Positions 1 through 8,169 of a stretch of DNA of 64,000 bases are shown one piece after another. Position 1 is the first letter of the stretch; every line of letters begins with the position of its first letter. This DNA comes from Anoxynatronum buryatiense (GTDB lineage Bacteria; Bacillota; Clostridia; Peptostreptococcales; Tindalliaceae), in the NCBI RefSeq assembly GCF_900182905.1, contig NZ_FXUF01000008.1, positions 1-64,000 of the forward strand, in the 5' to 3' direction. The notes beneath the pieces were generated by a model, which was not told where the DNA came from, did no database searches, and worked only from the letters and a program-made list of their open reading frames with translations. The position numbers and the translations under genes are program-made.

Positions 1-965
1 CAGGAATTGATGATCAGAGGGTACTTGCTCCCCCAGATGGCTTCAAATTCATTGAGTGCTTCCAGTCCCGCATCTTCGCTGGCCGCCTGGTAAATTGGCT
101 TTAAATCGGCGGTCACTTTACGCAGATCTTTGTAGTTTACATACCGTACACTGTTTCGTATCTGGTGAACGATACACTTCTGGATTTCCGCTTGGGGATA
201 GCAGGCGGCGATGGCTTCGTTGAAGCCTTTCAGATTGTCTACGCTTACAATAAGAATATCCTCCACACCCCGGTTTTTCAGCTCATTAAGAACCACCAGC
301 CAGAACTTGGAGGTTTCATTCTCGCCAATCCACATACCCAGGACGTCCTTTTGTCCATCCATATCAATGCCAATGACCATGTAGGCTGCTTTGTTGACAA
401 TCATTCCGTCCTGCTTGACTTTATAGTGAATGGCATCCAGGAAGACCATGGCGTAGGTTCTTATCAATGGTCGGTTCTGCCATTCTTTGATGGTTGGCAT
501 GATTTTGTTGGTAATATTTGAAATGAGGGTAGGGGATACCTCGATTCCATACAACTGCTCCAGATGAGCCTGTATGTCTCTTGTACTGACCCCTTTGGCG
601 TACAGGGCAATGACTTGATCTTCAATGCCGGTCACATTTCTTTGGCCTTTCTTGACGATCACTGGTTCAAAGTCGCTTTCACGGTCACGTGGAATTTCCA
701 AACCCACTTCGCCGTAATCGCTGCGAACGGTTTTAGCACTATGACCGTTCCGACGGTTGGCTGTTTCTTTCTTGGCATCTTCGTGTTTCTGGTAGCCGAG
801 ATGGGTGTCCATTTCCCCTTCCAGCATTCCTTGAAGCGTTTCTGCGAACATGCCTTTGAGGACATTCTGAATATCCTCCACGGATTGAATCTCATTGTCT
901 TTGATAAACTGCTTGATCTGCTCCTGGGTCATGATTCTTGGTTTTTTGCTCTTAGCCATTTCCAT
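1..965 (-). CDS. IS256-family transposase, copy 1 (C-terminus off the left edge)
   Basis: Mutator/IS256-type DDE transposase, which would cut and join the ends of its own insertion sequence. The frame is open from ATG at 965 leftward to the window edge, giving the first 321 residues of a protein that is normally about 400. The N-terminal DNA-binding part is followed by the segment with VFLDAIHYKV (first catalytic Asp region), VIGIDMDG and SVDNLKGF (second Asp region); the third acidic residue lies outside the window. It is almost identical to copy 2 at 1010-1807 but reads through the point where copy 2 stops, so this copy looks intact as far as it can be seen. Not recognisable is the exact IS name, which needs the left end. 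Confidence 0.9.
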   Translation of the reverse strand, partial: MEMAKSKKPRIMTQEQIKQFIKDNEIQSVEDIQNVLKGMFAETLQGMLEGEMDTHLGYQKHEDAKKETANRRNGHSAKTVRSDYGEVGLEIPRDRESDFEPVIVKKGQRNVTGIEDQVIALYAKGVSTRDIQAHLEQLYGIEVSPTLISNITNKIMPTIKEWQNRPLIRTYAMVFLDAIHYKVKQDGMIVNKAAYMVIGIDMDGQKDVLGMWIGENETSKFWLVVLNELKNRGVEDILIVSVDNLKGFNEAIAACYPQAEIQKCIVHQIRNSVRYVNYKDLRKVTADLKPIYQAASEDAGLEALNEFEAIWGSKYPLIINS

Positions 966-1026
966 CCTCTCCCTACTGTTATTATAGTTGGATTAGCTAA
1001 AAGCACAATTTATTTTACACTCCCGA
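966..1026. repeat. Terminal end of IS256-family element, copy 1
   Basis: About 60 bases upstream of the copy 1 transposase are repeated upstream of copy 2 (1808-1868) with one or two differences. Both end in the same stretch, TTTATTTTACACTCCCGA, after which the flanks diverge. This marks the outer end of the element near 1021-1026; the matching inverted repeat is off the window. Confidence 0.7.
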
Positions 1027-1807
1027 TTTCCGCTTGGGGATAGCAGGCGGCGATGGCTTCGTTGAAGCCTTTCAGATTGTCTACGCTTACAATAAGAATA
1101 TCCTCCACACCCCGGTTTTTCAGCTCATTAAGAACCACCAGCCAGAACTTGGAGGTTTCATTCTCGCCAATCCACATACCCAGGACGTCCTTTTGTCCAT
1201 CCATATCAATGCCAATGACCATGTAGGCTGCTTTGTTGACAATCATTCCGTCCTGCTTGACTTTATAGTGAATGGCATCCAGGAAGACCATGGCGTAGGT
1301 TCCTATCAACGGTCGGTTCTGCCATTCTTTGATGGTTGGCATGATTTTGTTGGTGATATTTGAAATGAGGGTAGGGGATACCTCGATTCCATATAACTGC
1401 TCCAGATGAGCCTGTATGTCTCTTGTACTGACCCCTTTAGCGTACAGGGCAATGACTTGATCTTCAATGCCGGTCACGTTTATTTGGCCTTTCTTGACGA
1501 TCACTGGTTCAAAATCGCTTTCACGGTCACGTGGGATTTCCAAACCCACTTCGCCGTAATCGCTGCGAACGGTTTTAGCACTATGGCCGTTTCGACGGTT
1601 GGCAGTTTCTTTCTTGGCATCTTCGTGTTTCTGGTAGCCGAGATGGGTGTCCATTTCCCCTTCCAGCATTCCTTGAAGCGTTTCTGCGAATATGCCTTTA
1701 AGGACATTCTGAATATCCTCCACGGATTGAATCTCATTGTCTTTGATAAACTGCTTGACCTGCTCCTGGGTCATGATTCTTGGTTTTCTGCTCTTAGCCA
1801 TTTCCAT
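1010..1807 (-). pseudogene. IS256-family transposase, copy 2, truncated
   Basis: Same transposase as copy 1, ATG at 1807, but only 265 codons. After residues YPQAEI the frame runs into the terminal sequence of copy 1 and ends after three extra residues (GSVK then TAA). In copy 1 the same position continues into a normal QKCIVHQIRN sequence. The protein therefore lacks roughly the last third, including the final catalytic acidic residue, and is inactive. The simplest reading is that copy 1 inserted into this gene; the missing 3' part would lie left of the window. Only a few base differences separate the copies, so the event is recent. Confidence 0.85.
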
Positions 1808-1868
1808 CCTCTCCCTATTGTTATTATAGTTGGATTAGCTAAAAGCACAATTTATTTTACACTCCCGA
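1808..1868. repeat. Terminal end of IS256-family element, copy 2
   Basis: Second copy of the element end described at 966-1026, an exact 842-base offset from it. Beyond 1868 the sequence becomes unique, so this is the right-hand boundary of the insertion sequence against the accessory island. Confidence 0.7.
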
Positions 1869-1892
1869 ATATAACATAAAAATATCTGTGGT

Positions 1893-2034
1893 TTACGTCA
1901 GATAACCATGCATTGCCGGCTCCGCTGCGCTCCGACCCAAACCTTTTCGCTGGGAGACAAGCTCCCCCAAGCGGTATTCCTTTGGGGTCCAGCTCAAAGG
2001 CTTCGGCAATGCAAAACGTTGGCTGAAAGATTAC
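1893..2034 (+). repeat. attC-like recombination site A (candidate)
   Basis: The stretch opens with GATAACC and TGCATTGCCG near 1898-1919 and closes with CGGCAATGC plus AAAACGTTGGCT at about 2007-2030, so the arms form an inverted repeat around a central region of roughly 85 bases. The right arm carries TGCAAAACGTT, shared exactly with site B downstream. AAC...GTT ends with imperfect inner palindromes are the layout of integron attC sites. The R' end GTTGGCT departs from the consensus GTTRRRY at one position. No integrase is seen. Confidence 0.4.
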
Positions 2035-2081
2035 ACCGCAAGAAAAAGAGTGTGCGCATGAAAAAAGCAGGGAGGAATGAA

Positions 2082-3035
2082 ATGGGGACCATGAAAGCAA
2101 TAATATGCCCGAAGTACGGACCGGCGGATGTACTGCAAATCAGACAAATCAATAAGCCGATTCATAGACAGGATGAAGTTCTGATAAAAATTTATGCAAC
2201 TTCTGTTACCAATAGCGACCTCTTTATCAGAAGTTCTAACATACCTTCTAAAATGATGCGTATACCATTTCGCTTAATGATGGGGTTGAGAGGTCCACGC
2301 AATCCAATTATAGGAGAAGTTTTTTCCGGTAGAATTGAAGCTGTTGGCTTCGACATTAAACGATTTAAACCGGGTGATAAAGTTTATGGCTTAACAGGAT
2401 TTTCTCTCGGAGGATATGCTGATTACAAGTGCATGAAAGAAGTGGATTCCAAACAAGGGTGTTTGGCAATTATGCCAGACAATATAAGTTATGAGGAAGC
2501 AACCTCTGCAGCATATGGCGGACTATTGGCGATTCAATACATGGAAAAGGGAAATATCAAGAAAGATAATAAAGTACTCATCTATGGAGCATCCGGAACA
2601 ACTGGTACATTTGCGGTGCAATATGCAAAACATCTTGGCGCTACGGTAACTGCTGTATGCGGAACTAAAAACCTGGAATTTATTAAATCTTTAGGGGCGG
2701 ATAATGTTGTTGACTATACAAGACAAGACGCTATTTCGCAATTAGTGAAATATGACTTTGTTCTGGATGCCGTTGGAAAATCTAAAACTTCCGCTCTGAA
2801 AAAGGCATGTGTAAAAGCCCTGTCAAAAAATGGAAAATATGGATCTATAGATGAATCTCCATTGCTGCTAAAATCAGATAGGCTTAACCAAATAACAAAA
2901 ATGGTCGAAGCCGGTGCTGTTAACCCAGTCAATGATAGAGTTTATTCCTTTGAACAAATTATCGAAGCTCACAAATACGTGGAGACTGGGCATAAAAGGG
3001 GAAATGTTGCTGTTACCGTTAACTTTGACCAATAG
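2082..3035 (+). CDS. Medium-chain NAD(P)-dependent oxidoreductase (quinone reductase/alcohol dehydrogenase-like)
   Basis: Medium-chain dehydrogenase/reductase of the quinone oxidoreductase branch, 317 residues. The N-terminal GroES-like fold (about residues 1-125) contains GEVFSGRIEAVG and KPGDKVYG; the Rossmann domain shows YGASGTTGTFAVQYAK, the nucleotide-binding loop, followed by VTAVCGTKN. The structural-zinc cysteines of classical alcohol dehydrogenases are absent, so a zinc-independent enzyme acting on quinones or small enones is likely; the substrate is unknown. Start chosen at ATG 2082 because GGAGG lies at 2071-2075; ATG 2091 is an alternative. The frame is open back to 1908, but that part is the attC-like site. 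The gene stands alone between two attC-like hairpins and is AT-rich, so it is probably acquired. Confidence 0.85.
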   Translation: MGTMKAIICPKYGPADVLQIRQINKPIHRQDEVLIKIYATSVTNSDLFIRSSNIPSKMMRIPFRLMMGLRGPRNPIIGEVFSGRIEAVGFDIKRFKPGDKVYGLTGFSLGGYADYKCMKEVDSKQGCLAIMPDNISYEEATSAAYGGLLAIQYMEKGNIKKDNKVLIYGASGTTGTFAVQYAKHLGATVTAVCGTKNLEFIKSLGADNVVDYTRQDAISQLVKYDFVLDAVGKSKTSALKKACVKALSKNGKYGSIDESPLLLKSDRLNQITKMVEAGAVNPVNDRVYSFEQIIEAHKYVETGHKRGNVAVTVNFDQ

Positions 3036-3112
3036 ATAAGCTGGAACATCGACAACAAATGAAGTGAATAGGAAAGAAGGGGCGTACAAAATGAAATGAG
3101 GAGAATTACATC

Positions 3113-3171
3113 GGCTAACAGCAACTATGCAGTTCGGGCAACTTCGCATAGCTGCAAAACGTTAAGTAGAT
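3113..3171 (+). repeat. attC-like recombination site B (candidate)
   Basis: A compact hairpin follows the oxidoreductase. The left arm GGCTAAC, AGCA, CTATGC, AGTT is mirrored by AACT, a two-base bulge, GCATAG, CTGC and AACGTTAAGT. The right end GTTAAGT fits the attC R' consensus GTTRRRY, and the left end gives the matching TAAC. The offset bulge within a nearly perfect stem is typical of attC folding. It shares TGCAAAACGTT with site A and has the same orientation, so the DNA between the two R' ends would equal one gene cassette. Confidence 0.5.
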
Positions 3172-3211
3172 TTACTCCCAAAAACAGTTGCAAGTTAAAA
3201 GGAGAATTTAA

Positions 3212-3967
3212 ATGACGGAATTAGAGTTACTAATCGATTTCCACGTGGATGCTGAAAGACAAGGCCCGGGAAGTGGTGAAGATACTTTAAAGGCATTAAG
3301 TATGATTGATATTAACCCTGAAGCATCTTTGAAAATTGCAGATGTTGGCTGTGGTTTAGGCGCTCAAACACTGACGCTCGCTCAGAACTTAAATGGCTGC
3401 ATTACTGCGGTAGATTTATTTGCTGATTTCTTAACGAAACTGAATGACCGAGCCAAAAAGTTGAATTTGGAAAACAAAATTACGACTCTGGAAAAGTCCA
3501 TGGATGCACTTCCATTTGATAATGAAGAGTATGATATATTGTGGTCAGAAGGTGCCATATATAATATCGGATTTGAGTCAGGATTGAAGAATTGGAAGCG
3601 ATTTTTAAAGACAAATGGTTATATTGCTGTAAGTGAAATGACATGGAAAACAAAAAACAGACCGAAAGAAATTGAAGAACACTGGAATAACGAATATCCA
3701 GAAATTGATACTGCATCAGGGAAAATAAAAATACTCGAAGAAAATGGTTTTTCGCTGGTAGGATTCTTTTTCTTGTCTGAAAAAAGTTGGCTTGACAATT
3801 ACTATAGTCCCATGGAAAAGCGGTTTGATGCTTTTCTCCAAAAGCATGAAAATTCTGATGCAGCAAAAGCTATTGTAGAAGGAGAAAGACAGGAAATTGC
3901 CTTATATAGGAAGTACAAAGATTATCTAAGCTATGGGTTTTATATTGCTAAGAAATTACCTTCTTAG
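3212..3967 (+). CDS. Class I SAM-dependent methyltransferase
   Basis: A 251-residue soluble methyltransferase. Motif I is IADVGCGLGAQTL (about residues 42-54), the SAM-binding glycine loop; motif II acidic residue is in ITAVDLF, and ALPFDNEEYDILWSEGAIYN supplies the later binding motifs. The C-terminal half, with paired aromatic residues, is the likely substrate cap; the substrate cannot be told. The start ATG 3212 has AAAGGAG ending at 3204. It follows the attC-like site B directly and shares its AT-rich base use with the island, consistent with a second cassette, though no attC-like structure is obvious after it. Confidence 0.85.
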   Translation: MTELELLIDFHVDAERQGPGSGEDTLKALSMIDINPEASLKIADVGCGLGAQTLTLAQNLNGCITAVDLFADFLTKLNDRAKKLNLENKITTLEKSMDALPFDNEEYDILWSEGAIYNIGFESGLKNWKRFLKTNGYIAVSEMTWKTKNRPKEIEEHWNNEYPEIDTASGKIKILEENGFSLVGFFFLSEKSWLDNYYSPMEKRFDAFLQKHENSDAAKAIVEGERQEIALYRKYKDYLSYGFYIAKKLPS

Positions 3968-4083
3968 CGATTCGGGCTATTGATCATGCGAAATTCTGCG
4001 GCGGCGTTCTAAGATCTCTTTAAGATTTTTGTCAAAAGACACGCACCAGGTGAATGCAACTTATTAAACGTAAGGGGATTGTG

Positions 4084-4542
4084 ATGGATATCAAAATCAT
4101 TAAAGAAAACAAAAAAAGGTTTTTGGATCTATTACTTTTGGCAGATGAACAAGAGAGCATGATTGATAAATATATAGAGCGAGGCGAACTGTTTGCTCTT
4201 TATGATGGGGATTTAAAATGTATCTGCGTGATCACAAGGGAAGATAAAGATACATGTGAATTGAAAAACATAGCAACATATGAAAAGTATCAGGGGAAAG
4301 GGTATGGAAGTCGCCTGATTAAGTATATATGTGAGCATTACGAAGACAAGTGTAAAAGCATCATAGTTGGGACAGGGGACAGCCCGTGGATCATTTCGTT
4401 TTATGAACGGTGTGGGTTTGTGCTTTCGCATCGGGTGAAGGACTTTTTTATTGATAACTATGAGCACCCAATGTTTGATAATGGGATTCAGTTGGTGGAT
4501 ATGGTCTATTTAAAGAAAGATTTCGAAGCACATGATGGGTAA
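4084..4542 (+). CDS. GNAT-family N-acetyltransferase
   Basis: A 152-residue acetyltransferase of the GNAT superfamily, transferring an acyl group from acyl-CoA to an amine. The central beta strand and pyrophosphate-binding loop are visible as [23 protein letters not shown] (R/Q-x-x-G-x-G/A type, QGKGYG), followed by [12 protein letters not shown], the usual C-terminal signature. ATG 4084 was chosen over the upstream ATG 4054 because AAGGGGA lies at 4071-4077 and homologous proteins begin at MDIKIIKEN-like sequence. The substrate is unknown. Part of the AT-rich island, with no operon partner implied. Confidence 0.85.
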   Translation: MDIKIIKENKKRFLDLLLLADEQESMIDKYIERGELFALYDGDLKCICVITREDKDTCELKNIATYEKYQGKGYGSRLIKYICEHYEDKCKSIIVGTGDSPWIISFYERCGFVLSHRVKDFFIDNYEHPMFDNGIQLVDMVYLKKDFEAHDG

Positions 4543-4589
4543 AATGTACCTGAAGAGATGGTGTCACTTTCGGGAAGGATGTATGACTC

Positions 4590-4979
4590 GTGAGAATCGA
4601 GCATGTGGCTATGTGGACCCAAAACATAGAAATAATGAAGACGTTTTATATAGATTACTTTGGTGGAATTGCTGGCGACAAATACAATAATCCCAGGAAA
4701 TCCTTTGAATCATACTTTATTACGTTTGATTCAGGCGCAAGGCTGGAGCTTATGCAGATGCCGGCAGTGTTGTTGGCATCAGGCGATACCAATCACCAGT
4801 ATATCGGACTAGCCCATATCGCCATTTCTGTGGGAAGTATTGAAAAGGTTAAAGGCCTTACGGATGAATTAATGAAAGCGGGCTACACAGTCATCAGTGA
4901 GCCACGGTACACAGGAGATGGCTACTATGAAAGCTGCGTATTAGACCCTGATGGAAACAGGCTGGAGTTAACGGTATAA
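4590..4979 (+). CDS. VOC (glyoxalase/bleomycin-resistance fold) protein
   Basis: A 129-residue vicinal-oxygen-chelate protein. IEHVAMWTQNIEIMKTFYIDYFGG is the first beta-alpha-beta-beta-beta unit, with the metal-ligand His at residue 5; LAHIAISVGS gives the second His and RLEL/NRLELTV the two Glu positions. All four metal positions of a glyoxalase-like centre appear to be present, so an enzyme (glyoxalase I-like or fosfomycin-thiol-transferase-like) is more likely than a pure binding protein. GTG start at 4590, preceded by GGGAAGGA at 4572-4579. The reaction is not determined by the sequence. Confidence 0.85.
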   Translation: MRIEHVAMWTQNIEIMKTFYIDYFGGIAGDKYNNPRKSFESYFITFDSGARLELMQMPAVLLASGDTNHQYIGLAHIAISVGSIEKVKGLTDELMKAGYTVISEPRYTGDGYYESCVLDPDGNRLELTV

Positions 4980-5009
4980 ATACGCAGATACATGAAGGGG
5001 AGGATGCCT

Positions 5010-5732
5010 GTGAACTGGGAGCCGTGGACGGGTTGCTACAAAGCAAGCGATGGCTGCGCAAATTGCTATTTTTATGGGCCGCATGCGAAGCGCTATGGTC
5101 AAAGCACCATACAAAAAACAGACAAATTCGATTGGCCCATCAAAACAAATGCAAAAGGCGAATACAACATCAAAGGAAACAAGATTCTTGCCACCTGTTT
5201 TGCAACCGACTTTTTTCTTCCGGAAGCGGATGAATGGCGCAAAGAGGTGTGGTCGATCATCAAAGAAAGAACCGATATCGATTTTTTAATTTTGACCAAG
5301 CGAATTGATCGTTTCCTGGTATCTCTCCCATCAGATTGGGGAACAGGATATGACAACGTAAACATGGGATGTACCGTCGAAAATCAGCAAGCAGCCGATG
5401 ACAGGCTGCCATTGTTTTTATCCTATCCCATCAAGCGGCGGTTTATCGCCTGCGCCCCACTTTTAGAAGCGATCGATTTAACGCCGTATCTTCATGGCGT
5501 AGACCATGTGACAGTCGGCGGCGAAACAGGGCGAGAAGCCCGTGAATGTGATTATGATTGGGTGCTTAATATCCGTGAACAATGCGTAAAAGCAAATATA
5601 ACTTTTTGGTTTAAAAATACCGGCTCGCTTTTCAAACGTGACAGCGTCGTGGAAAGAATAAACCCATTTAAGCAGACCGGGATGGCGAAAGAGCTTGGTA
5701 TCAATATTTCAGATGGAAAAAGACTGTTCTGA
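5010..5732 (+). CDS. DUF5131 family (phage Gp37/Gp68-like) protein
   Basis: A 240-residue protein of the DUF5131/Gp37-Gp68 family known from phages and mobile regions; its biochemical role is not established. The conserved N-terminus is NWEPWTGCYKASDGCANCYF, with three cysteines in a C-x6-C-x2-C arrangement that suggests an iron-sulfur or metal site of radical-SAM character. TKRIDRF, CAPLLEAIDL and VTVGGETGREAR are further conserved blocks. GTG 5010 is preferred to ATG 4992, since GGGGAGG at 4996-5002 sits seven bases before it and the family normally begins at NWEPWTG. It belongs to the AT-rich accessory island. Confidence 0.8.
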   Translation: MNWEPWTGCYKASDGCANCYFYGPHAKRYGQSTIQKTDKFDWPIKTNAKGEYNIKGNKILATCFATDFFLPEADEWRKEVWSIIKERTDIDFLILTKRIDRFLVSLPSDWGTGYDNVNMGCTVENQQAADDRLPLFLSYPIKRRFIACAPLLEAIDLTPYLHGVDHVTVGGETGREARECDYDWVLNIREQCVKANITFWFKNTGSLFKRDSVVERINPFKQTGMAKELGINISDGKRLF

Positions 5733-5829
5733 CAGAAGGATTCATTTAGTTTCCCTCATTAGCAAGTTGAATCGACCAGTTTGGCATTAAAAATACTGAA
5801 GAATTTTGAAGATAAAGTCGGTGAAGGCC

Positions 5830-6696
5830 ATGGAATGGACGAAAGCATTAAAAGAATCAATTGAATACATAGAGCAGAACATACTTTCGGATGTATCTTT
5901 AGAAAGTCTTTCAAAGCATGTTCATATTTCCCCGTTTTATTTTCAAAAGGCATTTAATATCATGACTGGCTATACCATAGGGGAATACATTAGAAACAGA
6001 CGATTGTATTTGGCGGCACTTGATCTCATTGAAAAAGATGATAAAGTCATAGAGGTGGCTTACCGGTATGGTTATGAAACACCAGAAAGCTTCTCAAAGG
6101 CCTTTAGTCGTTTTCATGGTTTGTCACCCATGAAATTAAGAAAGCAACCCTACAAAATAAAACCGTTTCATCCGATGGATATCAGTGTCTCTGTAAGAGG
6201 TGGAACTCAGTTGGATTATATCGTTGAGGCGATGGCATCCTTTAAAGTCATTGGAATCGGCAAGCGATTTTCTTATGAAAAGGCTTTTGATGAAATCCCT
6301 GAATTTTGGAGGGAATGGAAAGTAACATGTCCGGCCACCATTAGTGGACGAACAGCGTCTGACTTCAATATTGGAAAGTATGGCATTAGCATTGACACGA
6401 TGAAAAAAAGTCATGAGTTTGATTATTATATTGCAGGTGATTTTGATAAGGCTCAAGTCAATAAAGACTATGAAGTTCTCGAAATTCCAGCACTGAACTG
6501 GGCTAAATTCCACTGCACGGGGCCACTGCCCACATCATTACAAGCGGTGAATACCAGAATCTTCAATGAGTGGTTACCAGAGAATAAAGCATACGAGATA
6601 AGCGTGGGTTACAATATTGAGGTATACCATCTGGGTGATATGAATGATCAAAATTACAAGTGTGAGATTTGGATACCAGTTAAAAAGATAAACTAA
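5830..6696 (+). CDS. AraC-family regulator with GyrI-like effector domain
   Basis: A 288-residue transcription regulator. Two AraC helix-turn-helix motifs occupy about residues 1-105 (SLESLSKHVHISPFYFQKAF and VIEVAYRYGYETPESFSKAF, the second being the family signature, ending in GLSPMKLRK). The C-terminal half, beginning near VSVRGG and containing FKVIGIGKRF, matches the GyrI-like/AraC effector-binding fold, which binds small, often cationic, drug-like molecules. ATG 5830 is chosen as homologs begin MEWTKALKE-like; an in-frame ATG exists at 5806. A likely target is the neighbouring hydrolase at 6778 or its own gene, but no operator was identified. Confidence 0.85.
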   Translation: MEWTKALKESIEYIEQNILSDVSLESLSKHVHISPFYFQKAFNIMTGYTIGEYIRNRRLYLAALDLIEKDDKVIEVAYRYGYETPESFSKAFSRFHGLSPMKLRKQPYKIKPFHPMDISVSVRGGTQLDYIVEAMASFKVIGIGKRFSYEKAFDEIPEFWREWKVTCPATISGRTASDFNIGKYGISIDTMKKSHEFDYYIAGDFDKAQVNKDYEVLEIPALNWAKFHCTGPLPTSLQAVNTRIFNEWLPENKAYEISVGYNIEVYHLGDMNDQNYKCEIWIPVKKIN

Positions 6697-6777
6697 AAGC
6701 GACAAATAAAAGCAAAGAATGACAGGATAAGATGTGGTTTTCTCTGTAGAATGGGCTTAGAAAAGGAGGCGTATTCG

Positions 6778-7881
6778 ATGGAAACGAAAAACATATCTTA
6801 TTTTACATTAGAGGGAAGTTATGAGGAAATTGGTCGAAAAATGGCATTAATGCCGAACTTAACATCAGGTGTTTTAAAAGCTCCCAATACGTTCACAGAC
6901 AATGAATTGAATGAGGCGATCAATCTATACAGGAAATATTGCCCGGGATTAGTGCGTGAACTGGAAGGCTATGCAGCGGCCAGCAATGTTTCAGTAAGTG
7001 ACATTGCTTTTACGTGGATGACTTACCTGATTCCAAGATGCTCAGGTCTTATTGTAGAAGGCAGCTTGATGAATGATGGGGATACCCGGCTCGCAAGAAA
7101 CTATGAATTTGATTTAGAACATGAAGACCTGGTCTTGTTTAAAACCAAACCAGAAGGAAAGTATGCGCATATTGGAGGCAGTGTTGTTCTTTTTGGTAGA
7201 AGCGAAGGCATCAATGAATGTGGACTTGCCGTTTCAATGTCATCTTGTGGCTTGCCGGTGAGTAATATGAGTGGGATGCGGCCGCCGAAAATCAAGGGTT
7301 TGCAGTTTTGGGCAGTGATAAGAAGTATTTTGGAAAACTGTAAAGATGTGGATGAAGCCCTGGCACTGGTGAAAGAAATGCCGATAGCGTATAACATCAA
7401 TCTATTTTTAGCAGATGAGAACGGCAATGGCTGTCTTGTGGAGACGATGGATGGTGAACTCTCATTTGAAAGGATTTCACCCACAAGCAAGAAAAAGTAT
7501 GTGTGTGGCACCAACCATATCGTGATTCCATCCTTTCAAAAATGGGAGCCCTATGCGATGAAAAACTCTGTCATACGATTACAAACGATAGAGAATTTCA
7601 TGGAAGATAAAAAATCGCTGGCCGAAAATGACATAACCAGTCTTTTTCAAAAAACATATCCTGAGGGTTTGTCGTCACGTTATTATGACGACTTCTTCGG
7701 AACCATCAAAACAGTTGTGATGGTTCCAAAGAACCGAACGTTTAAAATTCACTGGCTTCTGGAAGAAGAAAACGGATGGGAAATCTATCAAATAGCAGAT
7801 CAAAAAGAGGATCATGTCCTTGAAAAATATTACATGAAAGAAAAGGCCGACCCATCATTCTTTGAAGTTGTGAGGTTATAG
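6778..7881 (+). CDS. C45-like Ntn hydrolase (linear amide C-N hydrolase)
   Basis: A 367-residue protein resembling acyl-CoA:6-aminopenicillanate acyltransferase (peptidase C45) and related linear-amide hydrolases. The likely nucleophile is Cys88 in IPRCSGLIV, followed by the family pattern DTRLARNYEFD (Arg and Asn-Tyr/Asn-x-D), GINECGLAVSMSSCG, and FLADENGNGCLVET. Unlike secreted members it has no signal peptide, so it acts in the cytoplasm, perhaps on an acylated amine or antibiotic. ATG 6778 follows AAGGAGG at 6763-6769. No cleavage of a propeptide can be shown from sequence. It follows the AraC/GyrI-like gene by 81 bases in the same direction, so they may form a small resistance unit; this is inference. 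Confidence 0.75.
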   Translation: METKNISYFTLEGSYEEIGRKMALMPNLTSGVLKAPNTFTDNELNEAINLYRKYCPGLVRELEGYAAASNVSVSDIAFTWMTYLIPRCSGLIVEGSLMNDGDTRLARNYEFDLEHEDLVLFKTKPEGKYAHIGGSVVLFGRSEGINECGLAVSMSSCGLPVSNMSGMRPPKIKGLQFWAVIRSILENCKDVDEALALVKEMPIAYNINLFLADENGNGCLVETMDGELSFERISPTSKKKYVCGTNHIVIPSFQKWEPYAMKNSVIRLQTIENFMEDKKSLAENDITSLFQKTYPEGLSSRYYDDFFGTIKTVVMVPKNRTFKIHWLLEEENGWEIYQIADQKEDHVLEKYYMKEKADPSFFEVVRL

Positions 7882-7885
7882 CCTG

Positions 7886-8061
7886 ATAAACCTCGACGAC
7901 CCAATAGCCGTTTTGATCCGCCGGTGCCGGGTATCTCTTTAAATGGGGGTAGCATCCTGTTTCAGTCTTTCCAGCCCAATGAGTTTAACAGGTTTCAGGT
8001 ACAGGCTTCTAAGGTGAGAATCAACACTTTATTCGCCAAGCTGGGTAAAATGGAGGCATAG
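7886..8061 (+). pseudogene. Unidentified coding remnant
   Basis: One frame is open from just after the hydrolase stop to the TAG at 8059-8061. It reads like protein near its end: residues RFQVQASKVR then INTLFAKLGKMEA. There is no plausible start or ribosome site. It looks like the 3' tail of a lost gene, perhaps of a mobile element, but I do not recognise the family. About 60 further bases before the next gene hold nothing recognisable. Confidence 0.3.
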
Positions 8062-8169
8062 CCATCCGGCCAACTATCCAACTATCCCAATACAGGGGAA
8101 GCGAGAAGGGCCTGATGATAGATGCTGGCGATCAACGTAATGACTTTTAGGACGGAGGGATCAGTCGAG

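Noticed and set aside
564-1043. Long plus-strand frame opposite the transposase
   Set aside because: It is the complement of the copy 1 transposase, and the same frame appears again at 1406-1879 opposite copy 2. The transposase frame has the family motifs.
3968-4083. A third attC-like site after the methyltransferase
   Set aside because: The end CAACTTATTAAACGTAAGG is suggestive, but there is no matching left arm or palindrome.
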